64,000 nt of DNA from Coniochaeta sp. PMI_546 (Eukaryota > Ascomycota > Sordariomycetes > Coniochaetales > Coniochaetaceae), in assembly GCA_021432605.1 (NCBI GenBank), contig MU271148.1:2239362-2303361 (forward strand). The letters run 5' to 3'. This document shows positions 10,512-23,600 of this stretch, one piece after another. Position 1 is the stretch's first letter; each line of letters starts with the position of its first letter. The notes beneath the pieces are model-generated. The model was not told the DNA's origin and ran no database searches. It saw only the letters and a list, made by a program, of their open reading frames with translations. Both the position numbers and the translations under genes were made by a program.

Positions 10512-11255
10512 CCAAGTGATGCTCGTGGATATTCCACCTCGCTCATTGATCCAGTTGTGATTCTCCAAAGCTTCTGCCATACCTGTCGACATATCCTTAT
10601 CCTGTCCCAGACAAACATAGCTAGGACAGGTAGTGGCAGCCAAGTATATGCTCCTGGATGATCTGAGTTTCACATCTTTTCAGTTGTGTATGCCAAGCTT
10701 GTTGTGGTATCTGTCAATCCCGTTCAAATTCACCCCTTTTTATGTCTCTGTGATGAGGTAAAGATAGCAGCTAGCACGACGAGGCATACCTGTTCCTATC
10801 TCTTCGCCAGATGAACTACAAAATAACATGCAATTAAAGACTACTACTGGCCCTGTCATGTGCCATCTGTGAAACGTCAGATTGAGGTCATACATATTGA
10901 GATGATATATATACACATGCTCAGGGGCTCATTCAACGCTTTTGCGATAAGCAAACTGATTGTGGGGCTAGGACTGGGAGACAGCTGTTGCTGGGTGGCA
11001 GAAATTAGAGTTGGGGTTGAAGTCGCTTCGCGACCCTGCAGTTTTGGAGCGCGGGAAGAAAATTAAGAAGCGAAAGCTCGATTGATTTCTTGCCAGCGAA
11101 GGACCCACACTGGAGCCCACAAGTACCGCTAGCGGTACGTACCAAGCTCCCACAATCTCAATTTTGAAAACTCGAAAGTTAAATTCTAACATCTTTCAGC
11201 TTCGTCTTTGGGCTTTCATCAACCACTCTCATCCACAATCACCACGTCGATCACG
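10512..11255. promoter_or_regulatory. RPS0 upstream region
   Basis: 744 bp upstream of the RPS0 start. It carries a perfect 16-bp palindrome, GTACCGCTAGCGGTAC, at 11123-11138, overlapped by GGTACGTACC at 11134-11143. This is about 118 bp before the ATG, a plausible promoter distance. No clear TATA box is seen. Confidence 0.4.
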
Positions 11256-12273
11256 ATGGCTCCCAGCAACCTTCCAACCGTCATGTCGGCGACCTCTCAG
11301 GACATTGAGATGCTTCTCGCAGCTCAGTGCCATATCGGCTCTCGCAACCTGCAAACTCAGATGTCATCCTATTTGTGGAAGACTCGCGCGGACGGTGTCA
11401 ACATTCTGAACATTGGCAAGACTTATTCGAAGATGCAGCTGGCAGCGCGCAGTAAGAAATTTTCCTCGTCGTTGAATACATCGTGGGAAGAAAGCTGACG
11501 GTCTGGGAACAGTCATCGCCGCCGTCGACAACCCCTCCGACGTCTGCGTCATCTCCGCCCGTCCCTACGGCCAGCGCGCCGTCCTGAAGTTCGCCGCCCA
11601 CACCGGTGCCCAGGCCATCGCCGGCCGCTTCACCCCCGGCTCCTTCACCAACTACATCACCCGCTCCTTCAAGGAGCCGCGCCTGATCGTCGTCACCGAC
11701 CCGCGCACCGATGCCCAGGCCATCAAGGAGGCCAGCTACGTCAACATCCCCGTCATCGCCCTCTGCGACACCGACTCGCCCACCGAGTTCGTCGACGTTG
11801 CCATCCCCACCAACAACAAGGGTCGTCACTCCATCGGTCTCATCTGGTGGATGCTTGCCCGCGAGGTCCTCCGTCTCCGCGGCACCATCTACAACCGCGA
11901 GACTCCCTGGGACGTCATGGTCGATCTGTACTTCTGTATGTTTTCCCCCAAAGCTGTACCCGAATTGCCATCGCTCGATGTACTAACAACGATCTCCCTA
12001 GACCGCGACCCCGAGGCCGAGGCCGAGGACAAGATCGAGGAGGAGAAGCTCCCCGGTGTCGAGGAGGAGGGTGTTGCCGCCATCGAGTCCGGTTTCGCTA
12101 CCGCCGGTGGTGACTGGGAGGCCGCCCCTGCTGGTTTCGCCGGTGCCGCTGCCGGCGGTGAGTGGGGCGATGCTGTCCAGACTGGCCAGAGCAACTGGGA
12201 TGCCGCCGGTGCCGCCACCACCACCACCGAGTGGGGTGCTGAGGCTCCCAAGGAGACTCCTGCTCAGTGGTAA
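11256..12273 (+). CDS. RPS0: 40S ribosomal protein S0 (uS2)
   Basis: uS2/SA-type protein of the cytosolic small ribosomal subunit, needed for 20S pre-rRNA maturation and 40S assembly. Three exons (11256-11451, 11513-11935, 12002-12273) give 296 residues. Hallmarks are [52 protein letters not shown] and [18 protein letters not shown]. The tail is the usual acidic and Gly/Ala/Trp-rich extension ([18 protein letters not shown]). Third positions are strongly C/G biased in exons 2 and 3, as expected for a highly expressed gene. The second intron holds a perfect TACTAAC branch point near 11981. The start is the ATG in the context CACGATGGC. Confidence 0.98.
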
Positions 12274-13908
12274 ATCCGTTCTTCTCGAATGGGTTGAGAG
12301 ACAGGTCGGAAGAGGTGGAAGGATGTGCTGAAGGGTCATTGTTGCTTGGTTGGAGCGTGGAAAGCACCGCAGGAGGGTCGGATCCCAACATTCATCAGGC
12401 GTATAATGGTCGGGCGTGGAAATGGAGGGAGGAGAAAAATATCCGCAATGGCTTCTGGAACGAAATATCCCCCTTTTTTTTTCCCATTCCGCTGCTTCTC
12501 TTCCTAGTTGGGTTCCTGGCTTTCTCACCTGATAGATTTCCTTCCGTGTTCCGATGGGTTAACCTTGACCGCACTTATGAGGGAAAGATACTCGCAACCG
12601 TCCTAGGACGGGGAGAGGGAATGCCCTGTGAGGTCAACAAGGGGTGGACTTGATCGTTATCCCGCCTTTCGGCACTGGAAACCTGGTTTTTTTTTATCTT
12701 GGTGAGATTGATTGCCCGGGACTTTGATGTGGACCAAAAGGAAAATAGACAAAATCTGTTGCCATGGCACAATTCTCGTGGCACTAGAACCTGTCGAAAG
12801 CCCTTCTGCTGTGACGTTTTGGTGCATCGACGGATATGTGGCATTGACCCTTCCCCTGTAAAAAAAATCCGTGTATAACGGTATCCCTATCGTAAGCCCG
12901 ACCAAACTCGTACCTACCATGTTAGCTGAATTAAACTCTTACGGCAGCAGCCTTGAATAGCGTGAGTCACTCTGGCAATGGCGTGGTAACAGAATAGATA
13001 TTGATTTCTCATTCATGGCCTCTCGACCAGGGAACCCAACGCCTCCGTCCCTGTCCTTCCATGGACTAACTGGACTGATATCTTCTAGAGCGCGAACTTC
13101 CTCAAAAGAACTAGGGGGTATTTGATGAAAAGAGGAAGAGGACACCCGCTTGTGCAAAGCAGAAAAGATACAACCGAAAGATAGAGAGAAAAAAGAAAAG
13201 ATGAAGCGAGTGAGTGGCTGAAAGGACATGCAATAAAACTCCTCCAACAGCCGTAAAAATGTTCGCTCCGCACAGGAAAGTCCCAGTCCCACGCTCGTTT
13301 CCCAACCTTGTCCCGTGTCCCTAGAGGCGAATGTACGAGGCTCGCTCCTCGCTGTCGCCCCGTCTACCTCTCCCGCCCCCGTGAGGAGCCGCGGGGAGAC
13401 GCAAGGTCGTGTCTAAATGAAAAGCAATGCCAGAAGTTTGTTGTTTCGCTGTTCCCACCGTAAACGCCCACGCTTCGAAACGTGCCAACTTGCGTTGGCG
13501 CTGGGATTAAGATGCCAGCTACACCTGAAGAATGTCGGTGGACTAGATATTGAGTATTATGTGGTATGCGTGATTAGCAGGAGAAGTTGGAATTGTGGCA
13601 GTGTCGACGCTCCACTCCGGAAACAGGGGTATAATGGAGTGCTGATGCTGTATCTAGGAGAATATGTTGTTCGTTTTTGCGCGGACATAACACGCGAACG
13701 GGAGGGTGTCTAGAGTGCTCGCAGTAAATGCTTGTCCTTGTTTGAGGAGCCGTCGAAAAATTCGAAGCGAAGCCTGGCTGCCTCAGGATATATACAATGT
13801 CTGGCGGTGATCGAAAGATGTCGCGTATGTTCAAGCTGAATCCAGTACTAAGGCGCGTCGGTCGTGTCATGATTCGTCGTCGTCGTCGTCGTGATTCTCT
13901 GGCTTTCT
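12274..13908. other. Intergenic between convergent RPS0 and LTE1
   Basis: 1.6 kb between two convergent stop codons, so it should hold two 3' untranslated regions. It includes poly-T tracts near 12474 and 12690 and a CGT trinucleotide run at about 13874-13892. No coding region is supported. Confidence 0.5.
13873..13892. repeat. CGT trinucleotide microsatellite
   Basis: About six tandem TCG/CGT units immediately downstream of the LTE1 stop codon (13909). It lies in the presumed 3' untranslated region. Confidence 0.8.
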
Positions 13909-16900
13909 TCATTCAAGGGTATCCGCGAGTTTCCTAATCTCCTCGTCGGAAAGTGCGCCCATCCAGAGGCATCTCTCTGTAAGCCCCTCGATGGGTTGGA
14001 AGGTGTAGTTGGTGCTCGCCTCCAATAGCCTTAGCAGCGTCTTCACCACGCCGGCCGCCATCCTGCACCTTTCGAAGTTGACCAGCGGCGGCGTGGTCGG
14101 TGAGCTTGCTATCTCGCTCGGCCGCTGTGCATTGAAGAGTAAGTCGTGCGTGTAAATCCCGACAAACGGAATGCAGCCAATGTCAGTCGAAGCCGCCCCC
14201 GCCGAGCCGCCGCCTTCCATCTCCCTACGAAGATTATAGAAGTTCCGTGTCGGGCTGATGAGAGCTTCCAGATCTCGCAGCGTCTTGATGTCGCTGGGCG
14301 GCACCAAAGCCCACGTCTTCGTCAGTCGACTGACCTCAGGACTCGTCAGGGCGATCGTCAACTGGCTCGCGGTTGCATAGTTGCGATATCGTCTGCAGTG
14401 TCCAGCGATGTGAATGTACTTGATGATGCACCTTGCACGCTCCTCCAGGTCCTGTGTCAAGACACACTCCGAGACGGCCCACTTGACCATGATGTTGAAA
14501 CGTGCAATGACGACTTCGACACCTCTTGCGTCGGTGTCACGCAGGAATGACACCCAGCTGCGGGTGTTTGTTCCTTTCTGCTCCGCGTTCTTCCACTTCA
14601 TATCAATCAGATCCTTCCAGTCAATCTCATTCAGCGCGTCTTTCTCCACCAGAGTGAACTGCTGGGCCAATATATCACTGTCGAAGGCAAGAATGAAGGG
14701 GAGATGAACTGAGTACTTGTTCCGAGGGGGATCGTTCTGCTGAGGGATAGGATCAGGAATGTCCAGTTTTGGTGCATTGCGTAGAGCTTCTCTGGTTCCG
14801 GTAGGGTCATTCTGCGAGCTCAGACCAACGCTATACGGAGCTGCCACTGTCGTTGGAGTTGTGTCAGGTGTCGGTGGCAGTGGCAGTGGCTTTTCGTCCC
14901 AAAGTTGGTGTTCGTGGACCATCGGAATCTTAGAGATATCAGAGGGTCCCATCTGCAGTGCCTGCGCTAGGGTGATGGGAGGGGACGGTGGTCTCTTGAT
15001 AGAGTCGGACTGCGAACTTGACTCTGGCGGATTCTCCCCCAGAGGATTAACAGGCAAAGTCGACACGATGGCCTTCTGCTTCAGTGGAGGGAAAATATCA
15101 TCCTCCTCATTCGAACCCACGAATTCCAACGACATTTCGGAAGAGAGGTCAGTGTCGTCATCGCTCTCCACGTCCAAGAAAGACTGTTCGGTGCTTTGAC
15201 GAGGGTCTAATACCGCTGGCATGGTCTCTCCAGGGGCGATTCTCTCGATACTGTCCGTCTTCTTGACAAAGTCGTACGATGGATGCTGGGAGTCAAGTGC
15301 AATTCGTTCCATAGGCGTCGGAGTCTCTTCTTCGGGACCTTGGAGAATGGACCTATCGGTCCACTCTTGTGTGGCTGTCTTCCTGCTTCGGCCATCGTCC
15401 GTCAAGCCTCGTTCGAGAAGAGGGATCGACGAATATGAACCGTGCGAGTCATCTGACAGAAAGGACTGGCCATCCTCATTGCTTCTCTGAACAAACGGGA
15501 CAGCAATCGAACTTTGGCCACGCCCCGGTGTCGGGCTTAGCAGTCCAGGAGCGGACAAGAGGTGCTCATCTTCGACCTGAACGTGCCGGTGTTCCAGCTT
15601 TTCCTCCCGGGATACCTGCGCGTTATTTGGTGTCTCGTCGGTTGGCGGTTGTCCATCCCTTACAGCAGGCACGCTCTGTGATTCCACGAATGATATGGCA
15701 GGCTTTTTCTCATACTTGCCCTCCAGCTTCAGGAGAGCTGCCTCGACGCCACCATCATCATCTATGTCATCCGGAATCTGGGCCAGCTTCTGAGCCTCGA
15801 CCTCGAACGAGGGTCGCATGATGGGCTTGGACGAATGCGTGCTAAACAGAGATATAGCTCGTTTTGGGTTTTGCTCAGCGATTGCACCGAGCGAGAAAGG
15901 CTTCGCTCCATCTCGAGAGAAATCACTGCTGCCGACATCAACGAAACCGCTCGACTCCGGCTCAGCACTGCGGATGTACGAGCTTCGAATTGAATCGGTG
16001 AAGGTAGACAAGGAACCGGCCGACCTGGACTTATGAAGAAGGCCGATGTCCAGGTCTCCGACCTTGGTGACCGCTCGAAGATCACCACCCGGCCTGCGCC
16101 TAAGGACCCGGAGCGGTTGCGGAACTGGAACATCAGACATGTCATCCACTGAGCCTTCCGAATAGGTCGTGGCATCGAAGCTCCTAATGGTTGGTTCTGG
16201 AATGACGCCGGGCGTGAACGAGGCATGCCGAGGATGACGTAGCGATCTGTTAGAGCGTAACGACCTACTCGACCGGTGCCTCAGATGACCTCTTCGTCCA
16301 CTGAGAGGTGGGCGATTAGGCATCTGCTGAACAAATTCGAGTGATGAGCGCACAGTATCCTGTGAAGGGTGAGTCGCACTTTGCCCTCGTCCAAGTGTGT
16401 TCATATCGGGTATGAATGGAGGTAGTGGGTCCGCTGAGAGAGAGGGTCGTATAACAGGCTGACCTAAAATGTAGGAGGACCTTCTTGGTGTCCCCATTGG
16501 ACGTCCAGGGGGAGTGTTTGGAGGTGTCGGATCTGCCATGTTGGGCATGAAGGACTCGGCGAATGCTTCTACGGAAGCGTTCGAGGCTGGCAAAGCACCT
16601 CGCATAACCGGAAATTCAGGGGGGACAGTGTCATCCACGATGACAATAGACTTACTCCCAGTCGTGATCGCCATGTCACTCAGGGGTCGGAGAGCCAAGT
16701 CACTGCCCATGTGAGCCGCTTGGTAGTCAAGGCCGGCATCTGCGGCTTTCGGTTGGGTCAGCGAGCGGGCCTGGAACCCCTGCTGTTTCTCGGCCTCTGC
16801 CGCGGCATCTTCACGGACTGCCCTCTTGAAGTCTTCCGCAATTTCCGCTCCCAGGAGGTCAATCCGAACCGGCGGTCGTACGCCGTTTGTTCGGGGCCGA

Positions 16901-19456
16901 GCTTGCGGCACGATCGCAGTTCCGGGCAGTCTGTTCGTAGTCGCACCTCGGGGCCCGATGGGTGAAATGTTGAAGAAGCTCCCTTGGGTGGGAGACACCG
17001 TCTCCCCCTTAGTACTCAATGCACGGCGGACACTACCCAAGAGGCGCCTCATACCTTGTCCCGACATGGCGGACGCAGGGAGTTTGAACTTTTGGCTGTC
17101 GGTGGGGGACTGTTCGAACACTGTTGTCTGCCTGTTTGCCCCTCCAGCATCGCCAAGCGGGTCAACGTCGACAAACGCTTGACCAGGTGGCAACAGATTC
17201 CCTCGGACGAGGCTACCGGCGTAGGGAAGCGTCAATAAGAATTCGGCATTCCTGTATAGAAGCCTCTCCGTTGTCGAAGCCGGCTGCCTCAGAGAATCAG
17301 AAAGGCTGCCGTTTCGCTTGTGATGGGGCCGAACCCTTTTACCCATCAGTGCTCGAGGGGTAGTGGCGATGGGGTCCGCGTGCGGAATAACGGAACTCGG
17401 GTCCACGGGATGGGCGGCTAACGGTTGTGCCCCTGCTTGGACCAACCGCATACTCTTAGTAGGGAAGGAGCAAGATATCACGTCGACACTTGTGATGCTG
17501 GTTGGCGAGGTCTGATTCCTCTCGAGCTCCTCGAGCTCGTGATTTTCCGGCGTCGCTGGTCGTTCGCTGGTCATAGTCGCGTCCATATGTCCAGCCCGTG
17601 AAACCTCGCCATACAGACTTCCCTGCTCTCGCGTCGTGGAGGGTACGAGAATGCCGTCTAGCTGTGGGGGATGCGATTCTACCTTCTCCCAGAAGCTTGG
17701 GTCGAGGTCAGGATTCCTGTGTCCAGCCACACCGCCAGGAGATATCGGCTTCTCCGGGGCTATACCCGCGTCGAACTCGGGCCCATCCCAATACTGAGCG
17801 CAGACCCGCCGCCAACATCTTTTGAGTTCCGCGAGGATTTTCAACCACGCCTTATTGTAATCCGGATCCTGTGAGAGCTCATCCATGAAATCGTTAAGAA
17901 GGTTACAGAAGGTGACCCGCAAGCTATAATCTATAACAAAGTCATCCATGAAGTAGTTCAGGATCCAGTGCCGGATGGCCACGAAGGTCCGCACGCGCAC
18001 AACCGTCCCAATTTCTCGGTCGCCTTGTGACAGTGCCCATCTTAGACGTGCTATGAGCATACGAAGAAGGTCCGACGAATCAAGGAATGTGCGGAACGTC
18101 AGGAAGAAGTCGGATAACAGATCATAGTCCAGGAAGCTAGGTGACGTGATCTCTGCGACAAGTCGAGGCGGTGTTGCAGCTGTCACAGCGCCAGTAGATG
18201 CCGAGTATCGAACAATGGAGCGATCGTCACATGCGGGTTTGAATGTGAGTGCATCGAACATACCCGGTTCTATCCTCGGATTTGTGGACAAGTATGTTAA
18301 TTGGAAGTGGGACGTAAGGCGAGGTGTGGCCTGTGAGCCGGGTGTCTGCAGGTTGGCCGCATCCATATGTGTGTGCGGTAGGAGCAGCGGACTACCTTTG
18401 GCCGTAGAAAGGCCTGGTGTAAGTTCGCGCGGCGTACGATGGAGAACTGATGGATTACTTGAGCGCACATCCTCAGTTGGCGCATATGATGAGCCTCGTA
18501 GGAATGGCGTCCCTCTAACGCTAAATCGCGGGGTGCCGAGTTTCCATGAAGGTATCGAGATCTCAAGCAAAGGCGGCCTGGTCGGGTCCAGATCTTCCAC
18601 GGTCCTTGGCCGTTGATCCTCACCTGGTTGGGTGATAACGATCTTGAACCCTCCGACGTCAGATTCCCTAGCGATACTAGTGTCGGGTAAAGTCGAGTCC
18701 GACATGGCCCGCCTATGCCTAAGCCTTGGAAACGCGTCCCTCTCGGAAAGATATGTCGTAGTGGGTGTAGATGAGAGGTGGGCCGAGGTTTGATGGTTTT
18801 CTGGGAACATTAATGAGGTCTCCCCCGCCCCGTTTCTGTCCTTCGTCAAAGAATCCAAGCCCGCAGTGCCTGGCGGAGTCATAGGAAACACGAATTGTGG
18901 TTGGGGGTACCGCTGGTGTGGAGGTCGAACGGTTGGTCTACGTGACATCAACAAAACTGGTCATTGCAAGTGTTTGTCTCTGCTACCGCGACCAAACAAC
19001 ATACCTTAGATAGATACGTCCGTTATTCCCCACGTTCCACACGGCGAACTGGCGGCCTTCGCGGCCAGCCGATCCCCCATCAGGAGTTATGTCTAAGGTC
19101 GCATCATGGTGGCTGGCCTTGGTGAACTTCCGATGGGGATGCTTGTCTTCCTGCGAGCTCCGCTCCGTAAGGGGCAGCAGCGATTTAGGCTGCGTGATGG
19201 TAGGCGAGTATAGTTTGACTGTTGCGCTTCTGGACGGGGGTGCCCCTTCGCCTTGAGCTTCATGTGGGCTGTCAGAGTGCCCAACCGGCCTGGCCGTCGT
19301 GCGCCTCAATTTCTGGTCCTTCGGCGTCCTTCCTTGACGAAGAGTCGGGCTGCGGCGGGGATATTCGCGCTGTGCAGGCTGCTGTCGTTGCCGCACGCGA
19401 CTTTGAGGAAGACCTGTTGGTGGAGTGGTATGGAGGTGGTCGGGCTCCATCCCCAT
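13909..19456 (-). CDS. LTE1: Ras-family guanine nucleotide exchange factor, Lte1-like
   Basis: Large RasGEF related to yeast Lte1, a mitotic-exit regulator; the activity here is inferred from domains. Two exons, 19005-19456 and 13909-18937, give 1,826 residues. The N-terminus is basic and low complexity. Next come REGRQFAVWNVGNNGRIYLR across the splice junction and a RasGEF N-terminal module about 265 residues into exon 2 (PSFLDYDLLSDFFLTFRTF). About 1,000 residues of Ser/Pro-rich, probably disordered linker follow. The catalytic CDC25-type domain fills the last 270 residues (DALNEIDWKDLIDMKW, ARFNIMVKWAVSE, YRNYATASQLTIAL, PFVGIYTHDLLF). The second exon continues open into the intron, but the upstream exon keeps the phase and adds the conserved block, so I use the ATG at 19456; 19450 is an alternative. 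Confidence 0.85.
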
Positions 19457-20121
19457 GACGTCGAGCTCGCTCAGGACTGAGCGAAGCACGTACTTCTGCT
19501 GCAACTCGTGCGGGTGCTCAATGGGACAGCTGCAGGAATGGAAGACATGAGAGTTAGATCGGCGTTCTCCAACCAGAGCTTGTATAGCCAGATTTATGAC
19601 GCGACGGGTGGCAGAGTGGAAGGTATGCTGGGCTGCATAAGGTTTGCGCCAGGGACGTGTTTGCTCTTGCCTGCGTGCAAAGGTACACGAGCATTGAGCG
19701 AGGTCAGGAGATGCAAGCGGAGGAGGGCCTCGACCGCGAGGGTGGCTGCAAACCAACAATGAAAATGGCACGTACCAGTCTTATGCGACGCCATAAAGCT
19801 CGACGTGTGGAAACACACCACGAAGCAGCCGAAAAGGGAGGCCGAATATTCAGTTGGACATAGCGACCAAGCCGTGATCGGTCACGAAGTCACACAATGA
19901 GAATGAATGCATGGAGAATTGAAAAGAGGGCTTCCACTTTGGCAGGCAGAGAGGGCAGAGGAGGCAGAGGAGGCCTAGGGCAATGAATGAATTGGGTGGC
20001 CCGTGGGAGATTTGGACGATATGGGACCCAGCAGGATCTGGCGAGATGGAGGTCAGTTACCGGGCCAGGAGACTGGGAAGCCCCCGGTCGCGAGTGACAA
20101 GCTGACAAGCGGGACAAGGCA

Positions 20122-20158
20122 AGCAGGCATGGCAGGCATGGCAAGCAAGCAGGCAAGG
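20122..20158. repeat. Short degenerate tandem repeats (GCAGGCATG / GCAAGCAAGCAGG)
   Basis: Two adjacent copies of GCAGGCATG followed by GCAAG/GCAGG variants. It is a simple low-complexity tract with no evident coding role. Confidence 0.6.
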
Positions 20159-20652
20159 AGCGACGGGTTGCTTTGGGCACTTCGCGGCCGGGGGCAGGGG
20201 GGGGGTTGTCCAACGAGCCAATTTGCTGTGGCTGGCTCGTCTTCCAGGGGTGTCATGGGTGACCAAATGAAGAAATGAGGGGCGGAACGTACCGGATTGG
20301 CAGGCAGAGCAATCAATCACCTTTCCCTTTTCGGTGCAATCAGTACTAAGGTATGTAAGGATGGGATCTCGAGTCGACGGGCAAAGGAGGAATGTGTTTA
20401 TAATCATAACTCGACGTCGAAAAATCATTTCTGTCCATACCTTTGCGATCCGGAGTGAATGCGGGACTTGTTTTATGTGTACTTCCTTCAGGGGCGAGAC
20501 TCTCATCAACCAGATTCTGGGCCGGGAAGGAGCCACTGAGTGGAAGCGGGCCGTTGAGAAAGACCCAATGTCTCAGAAGAAGCAACCGTTGGATGCTGCA
20601 TCGTCGCGGTTGACATCATACCTCGTCAGCTCAAGGCAACTTGATGCCACCT

Positions 20653-20685
20653 ACAGTACTTGGCTACAGTTACTACAAGTACTGT
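20653..20685. repeat. Perfect 10-bp inverted repeat (potential hairpin)
   Basis: Arms ACAGTACTTG (20653-20662) and CAAGTACTGT (20676-20685) are exact reverse complements with a 13-nt spacer. No gene is adjacent. Confidence 0.7.
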
Positions 20686-23600
20686 GATGTAGTTTTATGA
20701 TGATGCGCCGGTGATCATCCCAATTGCTTTTTCCCCAAGCCCAACGACGACTCTCGAGTCTCTAGGACTGAAGGTGCTGGTGATGCGGAATCTCACACTT
20801 CCTCGCGAAAGCCGATGAGTGATGACTGATTGGACCCTTGTCCTTCGTGCCGTCCGCCATCCCGCCCCCGCCATATCCCGCCATATCAGCCACCCGTGTC
20901 ACAACCGTCTTCAATCTTCAGCTCTCAATTGACGTTCGATGTGATGGCTCTGATATGAAGCCATCTCATTTCCCAGTGCTGGGCTGAAGACCGGAATCGC
21001 ACTGCATGAGATCACATCTCGAGATCCATCTCCAGACGACCCCCCGTCTCGAGCTCAACCTAGTGGCGCTTGTTGCGGTACACTGTACTGCACCGAGGCA
21101 CAAGCAGTGACGAACAGCATCGAAGCTCGCTTGCGTGCAGCGTGCGATTGCTTGTGCACACAACGATTGTCCAATCAGCCGGCATCAATTCCTACCAGGC
21201 CCTGCTTGTCAGATGTGATCAGACGCAGTGCTGCTGCACACCGCGTATTCGTGCCTACATCACTGCAAATGTATGTACGTCGTCCAATCCATAATGTGAT
21301 TGCATTGATTATCTTGATGGACACGATTTTCAACCTTTGACATCATCGTTTGTTGTAGCAGCCGAGCACAATGGCACCGTATCTACTCTGACGCGCCTGG
21401 CCATGACTGCTTGTGGTCAGGTACAGTAGGGCAATTAGCTGCCGATCAGGTGCCTTTGACTGAGTCGAGTCCACGTGCTCGAGGTTGAGCGGTGCCCGAC
21501 GTTGAAGCCGTAGCGGCAGATCATGGGTCAATCATTACCCGTTCCTGGGTTTCGGTAGCATCGCAACTTTGCGAGAGTTCTGAATTCCGCCTGGTCTCTT
21601 TCATGTGCCTGTCAATCCAACCTATCACTCCCCTTGAGCGCCTCTCGGCTCGACGGAGACGAGCAGTCTGAGCACTGGGCATGACGATGCTGAAATACAG
21701 AAAGAGGGCTCAGGCAGGATACAATATTTTCAGTGATTTCGAGCCATTTTCAGGTCCCGCGCTGCCTTACTATGCTACGCCTGCTGTGGGCATGGTAGCG
21801 TACAGGTGATTACCTTAGTCTAATGTCTATCGCACGCCTGTCGGCAACTCTAGAAACCCCGCTGTCCCGTTGCGCGAGCCATCCACGAAGCCTTCAATAC
21901 CGCTTTATGGGAACGAATGTAGACAAGGCGCTCGGAAATTGCGCTTGCTAGGTTGTACCTTACAAGACGTGGAGTGGTCACGGCTTTTAGACCCGGTCAC
22001 GGCCGTTGGTCGCCGCCTTGGAACTCAGCGCACCCTGGTCGCGCTTTAAATGAATGCGACAAACGCCCTTTGAACGGGGGGACGGTTATGACGCGCAAAA
22101 GAAACCTTAGTGCCCGAGAGGGCAAGACGCCCCAAAAGCCCGTGGCTCAACGTCGCTGTACACTTGGAGCATTTCAATCGAACGAACAAATGCAACGGTC
22201 AACGGTTGTGGTCGCGCAGATGGAGTGCGACGCTAGAGTCCGTGAATGGTACGATTTTCATGATCTTGCCGGCCGCGAAGTAACTTACGGTCACACCGCT
22301 CTCTTATAAGCTACCTGGTAAGGTAGTTCGGCTACAAGCCAACCTTCGCTACCATGCTTTACCGTTACCTGCTTTGGAGGTAGACATGTGGTTTGTGCGA
22401 GCAACTGCCGTTCGCTCTTGGTGGAGGCACATGCAATCACATGATCGTCCGCGATACCGTTCGCCTGTCTTCTCCCTAAGGTAGCCACCGTTCCCACGCT
22501 GCTATCTCCTACCTCGTAAGTGACCCTGATCTGCCTTCAGTTCTGGACGACTCTCACTGTTATGACAGGGACAGCGGGCTATTACTTTTGTAAATCGTGT
22601 AGTACGTCAGGCCTTAGCATCGAACTCGGTCCTCATGGTTCGAGGAGCCCCCAAGTCTACAATCAAGCAACAAGTGCCTAACTCCAGGGACATTAATAGA
22701 GTCCATAGAAGGACCGGTAGCCTTCGAGGCATATCGGGATTTTCTTGACTGTTATGTCAAACCGTGCAAAAAGCCTTCCTCCGTTTCGGCGAAGCTACGT
22801 GTACTTGAACCAGGAATCCCAGCTTCATCTTTAGTCCTGACTTTCCCGGTCTTCGGGCACAGGTGTCACATCTCACATCCTCCCCGGCGCCCGGCGTTCC
22901 TGAGACGAAGCTAAACCTTCTTTCACTCAGTCGCCAGATTGCTGGGAATTACGAACGACTCCATCGCTGTCTTAGCTCCCAAACAACCCTTGTCCTCGAC
23001 GTATTACCCCCCACTCACATGCACCTACTCAACCAATGGCTTGGGCTTCTCGAGGTATTGCTTGTTTCCCCGAAAATTGGCGAGCTTCATGCGTTCTGAC
23101 GAGCGAGGGGTGGAGAGGCCTGACAGGCACGCGTCCACCGGCCCTGGTAGTTACCGGAGTTGCACTTCGCAGTTCTCTGCTTCAGTTCTCATAGGTGATA
23201 CTATGCAGTAGATAGGGTGTCATGATTCACATCACCAAGTCATTCCCGTCCCGCGCGCCTTGTCGTCTTTCCTGCAGAGCCAGAAGCAAGGAGAGTGGAA
23301 ACAGTGAATGAGCAAGGACGAAAAAGGAATACGCAGTAGGTACGAACATGTTCCTTCCTGCCATGAGCTTCGCTTAGGCATCCAGGGGATGATGCCATCT
23401 AAAAAAGTCCGGTTCAAGGGCTGGAAACTTGTTGGAACGCTTCGGCGAATGGCCGTCGACCCGACCCAGTGGATATTGGCTACTAGCGCGCTGGTCGGAT
23501 CGAAGCCGCTCGTTCCCGGATTACGCTAGTGCTGCTTTAGAAGCTCGACTGGTTGGGACAAAACGTCGCAACTCGGCCGAGACTTGGGCTTACGATTGCG

